Below, in pieces: positions 16,001 through 24,101 of a DNA stretch of 30,745 bases. The position numbers and the translations under genes were made by a program. Source of the DNA: CAZCFB01 sp964511535 (GTDB lineage: Bacteria > Myxococcota_A > Polyangia > GCA-2747355 > CAZCFB01); contig CAZEFW010000114.1 in the NCBI GenBank assembly GCA_964511535.1, positions 1 through 30,745 on the forward strand. Direction: 5' to 3'. The notes under the pieces are model-generated. The model made no database searches. It saw only the letters and a list, made by a program, of their open reading frames with translations, and was not told the origin of the DNA. Numbering within the stretch: position 1 is the stretch's first letter; every line of letters begins with the position of its first letter.

Positions 16001-16198
16001 CCATGGGAGGTCCCGCCTTGGTTTCCAACTCGAAGCCAAGTATCCGTCGAGCAATCGCAGCGGGTCAAGGTCTCTGAATTCTGCGATCCGCGCCTCAGCA
16101 GCCTCAAACCTGCCCATTAGAGTGTGATCAGGACGGGCGGGTCGGCGTGGGCGCTGGCGGGGAGATGTCGGCCCGGTGGTGCTGAGTATGGGGTGACA
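16001..16198. repeat. Direct repeat, left copy, flanking the radical SAM gene
   Basis: About 198 bp that align with 18201-18396 in the same orientation. Over 16022-16077 versus 18222-18277, 51 of 56 bases match without gaps. A second well-matched block covers GATCAGG(A/G)CGGGCGGGTC through CGGTGGTGCTG to TATGGGGTGAC. On the minus strand the second block keeps one open frame in both copies (VTPYSAPPGRH here, VTPYAAPPSRH in the right copy), ending in a stop; this may be the C-terminal end of a lost transposase or other gene. The first block also encodes a matching short frame, but its changes are mostly amino-acid-changing. Identity outside the counted blocks is by eye. Confidence 0.8.
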
Positions 16199-16495
16199 TG
16201 GGCTTTGCGAGGGGCTGGCGGTAAGTCGGCCCATTGCTCCTCGAGGTCCAGGTCGGGCGCGCGCTGCCGCGACGTTGGGCTGGTCGGTGCAAGGGGTAAC
16301 GCCTCGCTCGGCTTCGGCCCGATGGCAGGTCTCGTTGTCGTGCTCGAGAGCACCCGCGGCCACTACTGTCGGTGGCTGTCCAGGCAGCGGTGACGGATCT
16401 TGCCCCGCACAGCCGGGCTGATGACCGGCGGACGTGGCCGGCCCCTGGGCAGCGGGGGGGGCGCCGGACCTGATCCGTCACTATCGAGGGGGACT
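16199..16495. other. Non-coding stretch downstream of the radical SAM gene, with a 10-bp inverted repeat
   Basis: No convincing gene. GTGACGGATC at 16390-16399 and GATCCGTCAC at 16472-16481 are perfect inverted copies 72 bp apart, just past the radical SAM stop codon. They could be ends of a small inserted element or pair in RNA; there is no T-tract to make a terminator. Minus-strand frames here join the VTPY frame of the left repeat without a good start, consistent with decayed coding sequence. Confidence 0.35.
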
Positions 16496-18061
16496 CTACT
16501 GTGTTTGCACTTCGTCTGATTGGACAGAGGAGAGCTTGAGCATTTTCATTGCCTTCATCGTCACGAAATACGCCGCCACTTCAACGGGACCCTCGGGTCT
16601 ACTGCGCATGACGTTGTTAATCGAATCCAGAAACGTACTTGGTCGGCGAAGACCACAAAGGAGGTAGCTCAGGACCATGAAGGTGTTTGTCAGGAAGAGA
16701 TGATACTGCTCACGGGGTGACTCGAAGAGCTTGAGCAAATTGAACACATCCGCGCTCGATTCCGTGGCATGCCTGAGCATCGTCTGGTGGTAGGTTCTTT
16801 CGTCCAGATGGCCGAACTGAGGATATTGCTGCGCCAACTCGGAACCCTGATAAGGGACGAACCTGAGGATGACGACGCCCTTGGATCCGAGCAACCCCAC
16901 GCGAAGGGCCATTTTCAGACTATCCCAGAGTTCAGAGGGTTCTTCACCGGGAATGCCGACGATGAAATTCACCTTGGTCGTAAACCCTATCTCAATTGCC
17001 GCCCGAAGAGAATCAAGCATGCGCCCGTGGTTTATTTTCTTGTTTATCTTCCTCGCAAATGTAGGTGACCCGGTCTCGGGGGCATAATTCACCTTCACGT
17101 TTCCTGATGCATACATCCGCTCGAGGACATTTCGGGAGAGAATCTCGGACCGCGTCCCGACAGACATCTCCCATGTAACCCCTGGAACTTCCTGGGTAAT
17201 GAGATCGATCAACTGAAGGTACCACTTCTTGTTGATGGCCATGGCAGAATCGATGAAGTCAAAATGCTCTAAATCATATTTTTCCCTGTACTCCTTCATC
17301 TCATCAACAATGGCACGCGGATCTCGTGGCGAATAGACATTCCCCCACATGGCCTGACTCGTACAGAAAGTACAACTGTATGGACAGCCACGTGTGGCCA
17401 ATATGGGGAGCGAACGATAACCCATCCTTGAATAGGAGAGCCTGTTGTCGAGGTAGAAATCCAGAGGAAACTTCTCCCACGATGGCTTCAAATGATCCCA
17501 GTTGGCGAGTCGCGCGGGTCGGGCCTGCTCGAAGACCTTCCCGTTGGCTGTTCTTCCCACGACACCAGGCGTCTGCTCCATCTCCTTGTTTCTGGATTGA
17601 AGATTATCAATGAATACGGAGAAGGAGTCCTCGGATTCTCCAAGGAAACAGAAATCGATTTGAGGTTCATGAGTAATTATATTCCAGGCATCTGTAGTAG
17701 CATGCTCGCCACCGACGACGATGGTGAGATGTGGACGCCTCTGCTTTAGATATTTCGAAAAGGAATGAATGACAATCCAGTCAGAGGTGAACATCGAACT
17801 GAATCCCACAACTGATGTTTCTTGTGGAATCAACCTTTCGTATATTTCATATCCAGGCCCCCTGATCTTGTGATTTTCGTAAGGGGTGACGCCCCCATCA
17901 GCAAACGAAACACAATCAAGGACGGAATAGGGGACCTCTTTCTCTTCAAGGATTCCGGCAAGATATGCGAGATTCAGCGGAGGCCCTCCCAGGCGTCCAA
18001 CATAAAAGTCACCGGCCTTGACAGAAAGAACTGGCGGATTAATCAACGTCACAAATGCCAT
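16496..18061 (-). CDS. B12-binding-domain radical SAM protein
   Basis: A 521-residue cytoplasmic enzyme. Residues about 1-170 form a cobalamin-binding-type Rossmann domain (FVTLINPPVL, then PPLNLAYLAGIL, VVGFSSMFTSDW, IVVGGEHAT). The radical SAM core follows, with RGCPYSCTFC holding the [4Fe-4S] ligands Cys226, Cys230 and Cys233 (CxxxCxxC), then FDFIDSAMAINKKW, NVKVNYAPETGS and VNFIVGIPGE. Enzymes of this class do methylations, ring contractions or other radical chemistry; the substrate cannot be read. The start at ATG 18061 is set by an AGGAG ribosome binding site 7 bases upstream; 22 further upstream codons are open but not supported. The gene has visibly more A/T and rare codons than its neighbours and is bracketed by direct repeats, so recent acquisition is likely. 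No partner gene or clear precursor peptide is adjacent. Confidence 0.88.
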   Translation of the reverse strand: MAFVTLINPPVLSVKAGDFYVGRLGGPPLNLAYLAGILEEKEVPYSVLDCVSFADGGVTPYENHKIRGPGYEIYERLIPQETSVVGFSSMFTSDWIVIHSFSKYLKQRRPHLTIVVGGEHATTDAWNIITHEPQIDFCFLGESEDSFSVFIDNLQSRNKEMEQTPGVVGRTANGKVFEQARPARLANWDHLKPSWEKFPLDFYLDNRLSYSRMGYRSLPILATRGCPYSCTFCTSQAMWGNVYSPRDPRAIVDEMKEYREKYDLEHFDFIDSAMAINKKWYLQLIDLITQEVPGVTWEMSVGTRSEILSRNVLERMYASGNVKVNYAPETGSPTFARKINKKINHGRMLDSLRAAIEIGFTTKVNFIVGIPGEEPSELWDSLKMALRVGLLGSKGVVILRFVPYQGSELAQQYPQFGHLDERTYHQTMLRHATESSADVFNLLKLFESPREQYHLFLTNTFMVLSYLLCGLRRPSTFLDSINNVMRSRPEGPVEVAAYFVTMKAMKMLKLSSVQSDEVQTQ

Positions 18062-18200
18062 GGACCAGCTCCTGGAATAGACGTCATCGGCCACCGACAG
18101 CGGCAGCAGGCACCCCCTGCTCCACACCAGCAGTGGTTCGGGCGGATGCCTGACCCGCTGCTGGCCTAAGTATAAGAGTTTTCACCCGGGTTGCCCGAAG

Positions 18201-18396
18201 CATTAGGAAGTCCCGTCTAGATTTCCAGTTCGAAGCCGAGTATCCGTCGAGGAATCGCAGCCGGTCAAGGTCTCTGATTTCTGGAACCTCCCGCCAACGG
18301 CCTCTAATTTGCAATTTTATGCATGATCAGGGCGGGCGGGTCCGCGGGGGCGCCGGCGGGGATGTGCCGGCTCGGTGGTGCTGCGTATGGGGTGAC
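18201..18396. repeat. Direct repeat, right copy, flanking the radical SAM gene
   Basis: Same orientation as 16001-16198, with corresponding bases exactly 2200 bp apart in the best block. The middle differs (an A/T-rich insert near 18306-18323). It lies 140 bp upstream of the radical SAM start, so the gene's promoter must sit in the repeat or between it and 18061. Confidence 0.8.
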
Positions 18397-18629
18397 CCTG
18401 GTGTGGATCGAAGCCCAATTTCGGGGCTCATCTCCCCCTGCTGGGGCCAAACTCGGGTCAAATTCACCAGTGTCGGGAACTCGTACGCTGAACGTCGGAA
18501 TGTCTGTGGTCGCTGCACGGCGGACCCATGAGCCGCGCCGCCATGACGCCCGTGCTTACTTCCATGGAACAACCTGGCCGGCGGTGCCCCTCTGGCCGAG
18601 GACGAGCTGATCATCCCCTGAAAAAGTTG
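18397..18629. other. Intergenic stretch without a supported gene
   Basis: Between the right repeat and the ECF promoter there is no frame with good codon use and a ribosome binding site on either strand. A minus-strand frame runs from here through the repeat but only as an antisense shadow of the sigma gene. GGAACT followed by CGTC at 18476-18496 resembles the ECF promoter below, but with a spacer of about 12 bp, too short for the usual pattern. Confidence 0.4.
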
Positions 18630-18657
18630 GGAACCGGGCCCCCGCTTCCACGTGAAA
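18630..18657 (+). promoter_or_regulatory. Candidate ECF-type autoregulatory promoter
   Basis: GGAACC at 18630-18635, a 15-bp spacer and CGTGAAA at 18651-18657 fit the usual ECF promoter form (GGAAC, 15-17 bp, CGT). Transcription would begin at about 18663-18666, right at ATG 18666, which has no ribosome binding site; this predicts a leaderless message. GGAACCGG and CCGCTTCC also form a near-perfect inverted repeat across the -35 box and spacer. Confidence 0.5.
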
Positions 18658-18665
18658 CAGAGTGT

Positions 18666-19283
18666 ATGATGGGCGCTCAGGCAATCTCCTTGACGAAGGC
18701 AGGCCATAAACCCGGCAGACAGCGGGGCGAGCTGGACGACCTCACCCTGGCCCGGGCCAGGCAAGGGGACAGCGCAGCGCAAGGCGCCCTCGTCCAGCGC
18801 TACCAGCGGCCAGTGGTTGCTCTGGTGAGCCGCATGATGGTGGGGCAGCCCGGCGACCAGGTGGAGGATCTGGCCCAGGAATCGATGATCAAGGTGCTGC
18901 AGGGATTGCACCGCTTCGAATCCGGTGGCCGGGCCCGGCTCAGCACCTGGATCCTGACCATCGCCACTCGCACCTGCATCGACGCCCTGCGCCGCTCGCG
19001 TCCCGTTGACAGCCTGTCCGACGCGGACGAGGAGGGGGACGCAGGCGCAAACCCGGAGCAGCGCGTGGCCAGCAGGATGTTGGCCCGCGAGGTGACCGCG
19101 GCCATGGCCCGGCTGAGCCCGGAGCATCGCGCGGTGCTGGTGCTGCGCGCCTACCACGACATGGATTACCCGGAGATAGCCCGCGCCCTGGGCGTGGAGA
19201 CCGGGACGGTCAAGTCGCGGCTGTCGCGGGCGAGGGCGGCGTTGAAGGGCCTGATACCGCAGGAGCAAAGGAGCAGGTCGTGA
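18666..19283 (+). CDS. ECF-family RNA polymerase sigma factor
   Basis: A 205-residue sigma-70 of the extracytoplasmic-function group. Region 2 spans about 28-110 (RARQGDSAAQGALVQRYQR, then DLAQESMIKVLQGLHRF and STWILTIATRTCIDALRR). Region 4 spans about 145-200 (LSPEHRAVLVLRAYHDM, then the helix-turn-helix YPEIARALGVETGTVKSRLS). Regions 1.1 and 3 are absent, as expected. The start is ATG 18666 or 18669; a frame to 18528 is open but extends upstream of the candidate promoter. The stop overlaps the FecR-like gene by 4 bp (GTGA), the usual sigma/anti-sigma arrangement. Signal and regulon are unknown. Confidence 0.93.
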   Translation: MMGAQAISLTKAGHKPGRQRGELDDLTLARARQGDSAAQGALVQRYQRPVVALVSRMMVGQPGDQVEDLAQESMIKVLQGLHRFESGGRARLSTWILTIATRTCIDALRRSRPVDSLSDADEEGDAGANPEQRVASRMLAREVTAAMARLSPEHRAVLVLRAYHDMDYPEIARALGVETGTVKSRLSRARAALKGLIPQEQRSRS

Positions 19284-20662
19284 CGAACCTCCCGCCGGAT
19301 CATGAAGACCAGGCCGACGCCTTCACCGCCGAGGAGCGGGCGGCCCTGGATGCCTGGCCCGCAGCGGAGCCCGGCGCAGACTTCGCCGAGGCCGTGCTGC
19401 GACGGGCGAAGCGTCCTGCGCAGAGGAACGGCTGGTGGCGAGCCGGCGCCCTGGCCGCGGGAGTGATGTTGGCCGTGACCGGCGGCTACGCGGCGCTGCG
19501 CGGCGGAGCCTCGTCGAGCGACTCCTCCGGCCAGCGGGCTGTGAAGGCCAGAGAGACCATCGCCCTGAGCGCGGGCGCCGTGGTGGTGGCCGAGGCAGGG
19601 ACCCATATCTCGTGGGGGAAAACGAGTGCTGCGGTTTCCGTCGAGCAGACAACAGGAGACGCCTTTTACCGGGTCGACCGGGGCGAGGCGACGTTCAAGG
19701 TCAAGACCCCCCGGGGCACCATCGAGGTGCTGGGGACCTGCTTCAGAGTGGAGGTGAATCCCATGAGAGCATCACGCGCAGGACTCGTCGGCGCCGCGGC
19801 TGGCGCCGCGGCCATGGCAGCCGTGCTGGTCACGGTTTATGAAGGCAAAGTGACCGCCGCCGACGCCAGCGGAAAGAAGCTTGAGGTGGGGCCTGGAGAG
19901 GCTGCCCTGATCGAGCAAGGCGCTGCCCCCAGGAAGGTGAACTCCTCGGGCGACGACGAGGATCCCACCTCCGGTCAGATCCCGCCGGCAGCCAGGACCG
20001 GCGCCGAGCCCGCGTCGACCGAGACCTTGCAGCGAAAATACAGCGCCCTGGCCAGGGAGCGCGCCAGGCTCCAGGCGGAGGTGCTCCAGCTCAAGGAGCG
20101 TCTGCAGCAAACCACCCAACAGAGCAGGCGCGCCAAGCCCTTCGATCTGAACAAGGAGGAGCTGCTGGCTCTGTCCAAAAAGTGTGAGCTGCGGTGGGAT
20201 ATGCCCCCGCTGCGCTTCTCCCCGCCCAAGGTGTCGAACCGGCGGATCAAGGCGCTGGGGTTGCGCAAAAACGAGGTGGCCCTGATCAACGAGGTCTACG
20301 CCAGCCACAACGCCGGGATGCTCGAGGAGCTGCGCAAGCTGCACGGCGAGATCACGGGCGAGCAGGAGGCGGGGGTCCACCTCAGCCCCTCGGCCTTGCT
20401 CTCCGAGATCCGCGAGAAGACCCCCCGCGCGGCAAAGCAGGCGGCCTACAAGCGGCTGTCCCGGGAGCGCGCGGGCCTGGAGACGCCGCCCGTGGACCCG
20501 TCGAGGACCAACGCCGTGGAGCGCCTCTATCGCCTGCTCACGAGCGCTGGCGACAGGGTGGAGAAGGCCATGGCCGTAAAGATCGGCCCTGACCTGGCCC
20601 GTCAATATCGGGAGAGCGGGTACGGCAGCAGCTACAACAGCTCCTACGGCTGCCCGAAGTGA
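19280..20662 (+). CDS. FecR-domain anti-sigma-like membrane protein with coiled coil
   Basis: A 460-residue protein with an N-terminal cytoplasmic segment (1-50), a transmembrane helix at about 53-72 (GALAAGVMLAVTGGYAAL), and a periplasmic FecR-type beta domain: AFYRVDRGEATFKVKTPRG, then EVLGTCFRVEV, and after a gap VTVYEGKV..LEVGPGEAALIE. Between the two halves is an unusual Ala/Gly-rich insert (MRASRAGLVGAAAGAAAM, about 157-174). A coiled coil lies at about 250-280 (ARERARLQAEVLQLKERLQQ), then a helical domain rich in charged residues with a Tyr/Ser/Gly tail. Start GTG 19280 overlaps the sigma stop by 4 bp with an AGGAG ribosome binding site. It most likely holds the ECF factor inactive and senses an envelope signal. 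Confidence 0.85.
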   Translation: MTNLPPDHEDQADAFTAEERAALDAWPAAEPGADFAEAVLRRAKRPAQRNGWWRAGALAAGVMLAVTGGYAALRGGASSSDSSGQRAVKARETIALSAGAVVVAEAGTHISWGKTSAAVSVEQTTGDAFYRVDRGEATFKVKTPRGTIEVLGTCFRVEVNPMRASRAGLVGAAAGAAAMAAVLVTVYEGKVTAADASGKKLEVGPGEAALIEQGAAPRKVNSSGDDEDPTSGQIPPAARTGAEPASTETLQRKYSALARERARLQAEVLQLKERLQQTTQQSRRAKPFDLNKEELLALSKKCELRWDMPPLRFSPPKVSNRRIKALGLRKNEVALINEVYASHNAGMLEELRKLHGEITGEQEAGVHLSPSALLSEIREKTPRAAKQAAYKRLSRERAGLETPPVDPSRTNAVERLYRLLTSAGDRVEKAMAVKIGPDLARQYRESGYGSSYNSSYGCPK

Positions 20663-20771
20663 TGCCTCATCTGTGGATCCCCTCCGGGGCAACCACTACC
20701 AGAAGGAGCTGGACCACGCCGGCGCCGCGTGAACGTGGCGTCCCAGCCCGGGTGGGGCGACAGCTTATCGC

Positions 20772-21689
20772 TTACGCGCGCCGCACGGGCCTCCCCTCGA
20801 TGTAGCCGCGGTAGCCTGCGGGCTCCAGCTGGAAGCGGGGAGCGTCCTCGTCGGCCCACCTGTATCCGATCAGGGACGGATCGTAGGCGTTCATCACATC
20901 CCACATGGAGGTGATGGCCTGCTCGAACTGCTCGTCGTCGAAGGGCGGCCCCTGGAACACCAGCAACATGGCTGGCGGCAGTTCCATGACCTCGTACCCC
21001 GCGGGGAGTTCGCCCGCGTAGTCCGCGGGAACCTCCACGCCCATGGCGTAGCGGGAGGTCCCGCCCGGCCTCATGTTGTCGGGCAGCCACAGCCCCATGG
21101 GCTCATGGATGGCGTCCTTGATCTTGCCCAGCTCGTCCCACACCTCGCACCCCACCTCCTCGCAGTACGAGAAGTAGTGCTCGGCCACCTTGGCCCGCCT
21201 CAGGACCAACCTGCGCTGCGGGCGCTCGAGGACCTGCACGAAGACGACGTCAGCGTTCTTTTTACCTGGCTCGGTGTTCATGGCGTCCACTCCTGCTTGC
21301 CGGTTCTTGTAGTGGTCGCGCATACGCGGCGGCATGAAGGGCCGCACCTCGGCCCCGGCCCTGCGGAACTCCGACGGCGTCACGCCGAAGTGCCGGGCGA
21401 AGGCCCGGGTGAAGCCGTCGTGGGAGTCGAAGACGAAGTCGAAGGCCACGTCGACAATCCGGACCTGCCGCTCCTCCTCGAGGACCCGCGCCGCGGCGGA
21501 TACGCGTAACTTGCGGATGTAGCGAAAGGGGCTCTCCCCGGTCAGCTCCTTGAACAGACGCGCCGCGTGGTACGGCGAGTATCGCGCCGCCCTGGCCAGG
21601 TCTCGCAGCGTGATCGTCTCGTGGAGGCGGGCCTCGATGAAATCCTGCATCCGCTCAACAGCCTTCATCTTGTCCCAACGGGTAACCAT
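20772..21689 (-). CDS. AraC-family regulator with GyrI-like effector-binding domain
   Basis: A 305-residue cytoplasmic regulator of the Rob/SoxS-like type with the DNA-binding domain first. Two helix-turn-helix motifs at about 13-110 are seen in TLRDLARAARYSPYHAARLF and VDVAFDFVFDSHDGFTRAF, ending HFGVTPSEFR. The C-terminal half (about 150-305) resembles a GyrI-like small-molecule domain (RRLVLRRAKVAEHYFSYCEE, then GYEVMELPPAMLLVFQG and YIEGRPVR). Start ATG 21689 has an AGGAG ribosome binding site 5 bases upstream. The frame stays open upstream to a stop near 21863 but has no start codon except CTG. The gene is convergent with the FecR-like gene; targets unknown. Confidence 0.88.
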   Translation of the reverse strand: MVTRWDKMKAVERMQDFIEARLHETITLRDLARAARYSPYHAARLFKELTGESPFRYIRKLRVSAAARVLEEERQVRIVDVAFDFVFDSHDGFTRAFARHFGVTPSEFRRAGAEVRPFMPPRMRDHYKNRQAGVDAMNTEPGKKNADVVFVQVLERPQRRLVLRRAKVAEHYFSYCEEVGCEVWDELGKIKDAIHEPMGLWLPDNMRPGGTSRYAMGVEVPADYAGELPAGYEVMELPPAMLLVFQGPPFDDEQFEQAITSMWDVMNAYDPSLIGYRWADEDAPRFQLEPAGYRGYIEGRPVRRA

Positions 21690-21896
21690 GGTCACTCCTG
21701 ATGCCCGGAAAGATACCCGACCCGGCGGGGAGCGCCTCGACCGTTCTTGCGAAAGTGACGGCGTGGTCCACCTGCCAGGCCGCGCGGGCGCGAGCGTGCC
21801 CCGGGGCCGGCGGGCGGCGCGCAGGTCCTCGAGGGTGGTGGCGACGCCCTGGCTGGTCAGCTAGCCCTGGATGCAAACAACAGCGCGCAGGAAGAT
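21690..21896. other. Gap between AraC-type gene and the lipoprotein operon
   Basis: About 200 bp, very GC-rich. Both flanking genes are on the minus strand, so this holds the AraC gene's promoter region. The AraC frame is open on the minus strand here (one part reads TSQGVATTLEDLRAARRP) but has no usable start; I treat it as non-coding or decayed. Confidence 0.35.
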
Positions 21897-21924
21897 GTCG
21901 CGGGCTCCTTGGAGCCCCCGCGAC
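21897..21924 (-). terminator. Strong hairpin ending the kinase/lipoprotein operon
   Basis: GTCGCGGGCTCC, a TT loop and GGAGCCCCCGCGAC form a 12-bp stem with a two-base bulge, beginning 9 bases after the stop codon at 21933. There is no T-run, so it may act as a 3'-end stabiliser or a weak terminator. Confidence 0.55.
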
Positions 21925-21932
21925 GGTTCAGC

Positions 21933-24101
21933 TCACGGGTTGCCCTTGAGCTTGAGCAGCACGGCGTCAGCGCCGCCGGCGGAGGTCAGCGACTTGCTGC
22001 CGAAGGCCGCGGTGGCCTGGTAGCTGCCCCCCAGGTAGAGCAGCCCCCCGGGGGCGCCGGCCAGGGCCCAGGCGGCGTCGTTGCCCGCCCCACCCTGGGC
22101 GGTGGCCCACTTGATCGCGCCCTTGTTGTCGAGCCTGAGCAGCAGGACGTCCATGGCGCCCGCCGAGCTGACCTTGGCGCCGCCTCCGCTGGCGCTGGTG
22201 TTGAAGAAGCCCGTGACGAAGAGGCTCCCGGCGCTGGTGACATGGATCCCGTGCCCCTCGTCGTCGCCCGAGCCGCCGAAGGTGGCGCCCCAGTGGAACT
22301 TGCCCGATGTGCTGGTCGCCGCCACCACGACGTCGTCCTTCCCCGTCGCCGAGACCTTCTTGCCGCCGTAGGTGATGGACCCGTACTGGCGGCCGGTGAC
22401 GTAGGCGTTGCCCGCAGCGTCAACGTCGATCCGGTAGCCGCGCGAGCCGGCAGAGGAGAAGATGCCGCTGGCGTCATGGCCGGCCACGCCCCAGAGCAGC
22501 TGGCCCGCGGCGTTGGCCTTGGCCACGAACAGGTTCCCATACTCGCCGACCTTGGAGCTCAGCGTCGTGCTCCCGAAGACGGTGCCAGCGCAGGCGCGCC
22601 CGGTGAGGTAGATGTTTCCCTGGACATCGAGGGCCACGTCGTTGGCCTCCTCGAGATCGCCGGCGCCGGCGCCGGTGGCCCAGGCCCAGGCGCCGACGCT
22701 GGTCAGCTTCGCCAGGAAGAGCTGCTTCGAAGTGTTGCCCGGGTGATAGAGCTTGGACGAGCCGAACGTCGCCTCGCCGCTGTAATAGGCTCCCACCACG
22801 TAGGCGTCGCCGGCGTGGTCCGCGATGATGCCGCGGCCGAGGACTCCGGTGCCGCTGGCCGGGCCCTTGGCGTGCGCCGCCCATGCCACCTTGCCGCCGG
22901 CGCGGTCCAGGCTGAGCACGAACGCGTTGTACCCCTTGCCCACGGAGGTCAGCGTCTTGCTCCCCGCCGAGAGGGTGCCCTGGAACGACCCCACCACGCG
23001 CAGGTCCTTGGCGCCGCCGAGGGCCAGGCGCAGGTACTGGACCGACCCCGAGGCGGTCGCGCCGCCGTGGATCGGCATAAACCAGGCGACCTTCCCCCCC
23101 GCGCCGAGCCGGGCCACGAAGCCGGCCGGCTTCCAGCCGGTGGTGTAGGTCGCGCCCCCCGCCGTGATCTTCTCGCGCCACTCCCCCACCACGTAGGCGT
23201 CTCCCTTGCTGTCCACCACCACGTCGGTGACCCGCTCGTCCTTGCTGCCCATGGTCCCCGGCGTCACCGCGTAGTCGGTGACATGGTGCATGCACGCCGC
23301 GGAGTCCAGCGTGCAGTCGCTGCGGCACCCGAGTACGCCGGCGTAGTAGCCGAGGGAGGCGCAGGTCTTGCCGCCCAGGTCCTTGCCGTCGCACTTGTCC
23401 TTGCCCGTGATGGCGCCGTCGCCGCACTTGTAGCAGCCGGTGAAGTCGTACCACTTGCAGTCCTTGCGGCACTTGAGCGTGCCGGCCTCGAACCCGAACC
23501 CCTCACAATTCTTGTTGCCGACGTCCGCGCCGTCGCACAGGTCAGTGCCCGTGATCTTGCCGTCGCCGCAGCGATAGCAGCCCGAGGTGTCGAAGGCCTT
23601 GCAGCTCGCCCCGCATGCCAGCGTGCCGCCCTCGAAGCCCCGGGCCTTGCAGGTCTGAGAGGCCAGCGCGGGGCCGTCGCACAGCTCGCCGGTGTCGACG
23701 CGGCCATCGCCGCACTTGTAGCAGCCCGAGGTGTCGAAGCTCTGGCAGCTGAAGTGGCACCCCAGCTTGCCGCCGGAGAAGCCCTGGTCCTTGCATGTGG
23801 CTTGCCCCAACTCCTTGCCGTCGCAGGCCTCGCCGGTGCCCTTCTTGCCGTCCCCGCAGCGGGAGCAGCCCGATACGTCGAAGCCCTTGCAGCCGGCCTT
23901 GCACGACAGCACCCCCTTGGGCGAGAAGCCGAGGGCCTCGCAGGTCTTGCCCCGCACGTCGGCGCCGTCGCAGATCTCCTCGCCGTCCGCCACGCCGTCG
24001 CCGCAGACCAGCTGGCGGTTCTGCGGCCACCGGGAATCACAGCCGGCGGCGAGCAGCAGCGACAGCGACGCCAGCAGCGCGGGACGGGTGATGGCGCTCA
24101 C
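21933..24101 (-). CDS. Cysteine-rich, SBBP-type beta-propeller lipoprotein (last gene of kinase operon)
   Basis: A 722-residue exported lipoprotein: signal peptide with LLAAGC (Cys21), then DSRWPQNRQLVCGDGV. Residues about 33-275 hold five six-cysteine repeats of the form CGDGx(2)-x-G-x(2)-CDG-x(2)-[LV]-G-x(2)-[TN]-C-x(3)-G-[FY]-x(1,2)-G-x-L-x-C-x(3)-C-x(2)-[FY]-[DN]-x-[ST]-GC. The rest is a propeller of SBBP-like repeats (GDAYVVGEW, GNIYLTGRA, GNAYVTGRQ, GSLFVTGFF), many followed by an FG-x(2)-L-x(2)-G strand. Start GTG 24101 overlaps the upstream stop by 4 bp (GTGA) with a GGGAG ribosome binding site inside the upstream gene; a longer open frame to 24281 is antisense-free but lacks a signal peptide. 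Probable surface-exposed, disulfide-rich adhesion or recognition protein; a paralogue of the preceding gene. Confidence 0.87.
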   Translation of the reverse strand: MSAITRPALLASLSLLLAAGCDSRWPQNRQLVCGDGVADGEEICDGADVRGKTCEALGFSPKGVLSCKAGCKGFDVSGCSRCGDGKKGTGEACDGKELGQATCKDQGFSGGKLGCHFSCQSFDTSGCYKCGDGRVDTGELCDGPALASQTCKARGFEGGTLACGASCKAFDTSGCYRCGDGKITGTDLCDGADVGNKNCEGFGFEAGTLKCRKDCKWYDFTGCYKCGDGAITGKDKCDGKDLGGKTCASLGYYAGVLGCRSDCTLDSAACMHHVTDYAVTPGTMGSKDERVTDVVVDSKGDAYVVGEWREKITAGGATYTTGWKPAGFVARLGAGGKVAWFMPIHGGATASGSVQYLRLALGGAKDLRVVGSFQGTLSAGSKTLTSVGKGYNAFVLSLDRAGGKVAWAAHAKGPASGTGVLGRGIIADHAGDAYVVGAYYSGEATFGSSKLYHPGNTSKQLFLAKLTSVGAWAWATGAGAGDLEEANDVALDVQGNIYLTGRACAGTVFGSTTLSSKVGEYGNLFVAKANAAGQLLWGVAGHDASGIFSSAGSRGYRIDVDAAGNAYVTGRQYGSITYGGKKVSATGKDDVVVAATSTSGKFHWGATFGGSGDDEGHGIHVTSAGSLFVTGFFNTSASGGGAKVSSAGAMDVLLLRLDNKGAIKWATAQGGAGNDAAWALAGAPGGLLYLGGSYQATAAFGSKSLTSAGGADAVLLKLKGNP

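Noticed and set aside
16390..16481. 10-bp inverted repeat as terminal repeats of an insertion sequence
   Set aside because: Only 92 bp are enclosed, with no transposase and no visible target-site duplication.
18084..18314. Short peptide frame just upstream of the radical SAM gene as a possible RiPP precursor
   Set aside because: It starts at a TTG without ribosome binding site, runs into the radical SAM gene's 5' region, and the matching segment in the other repeat differs mostly by amino-acid-changing bases, so it is not conserved as a peptide.
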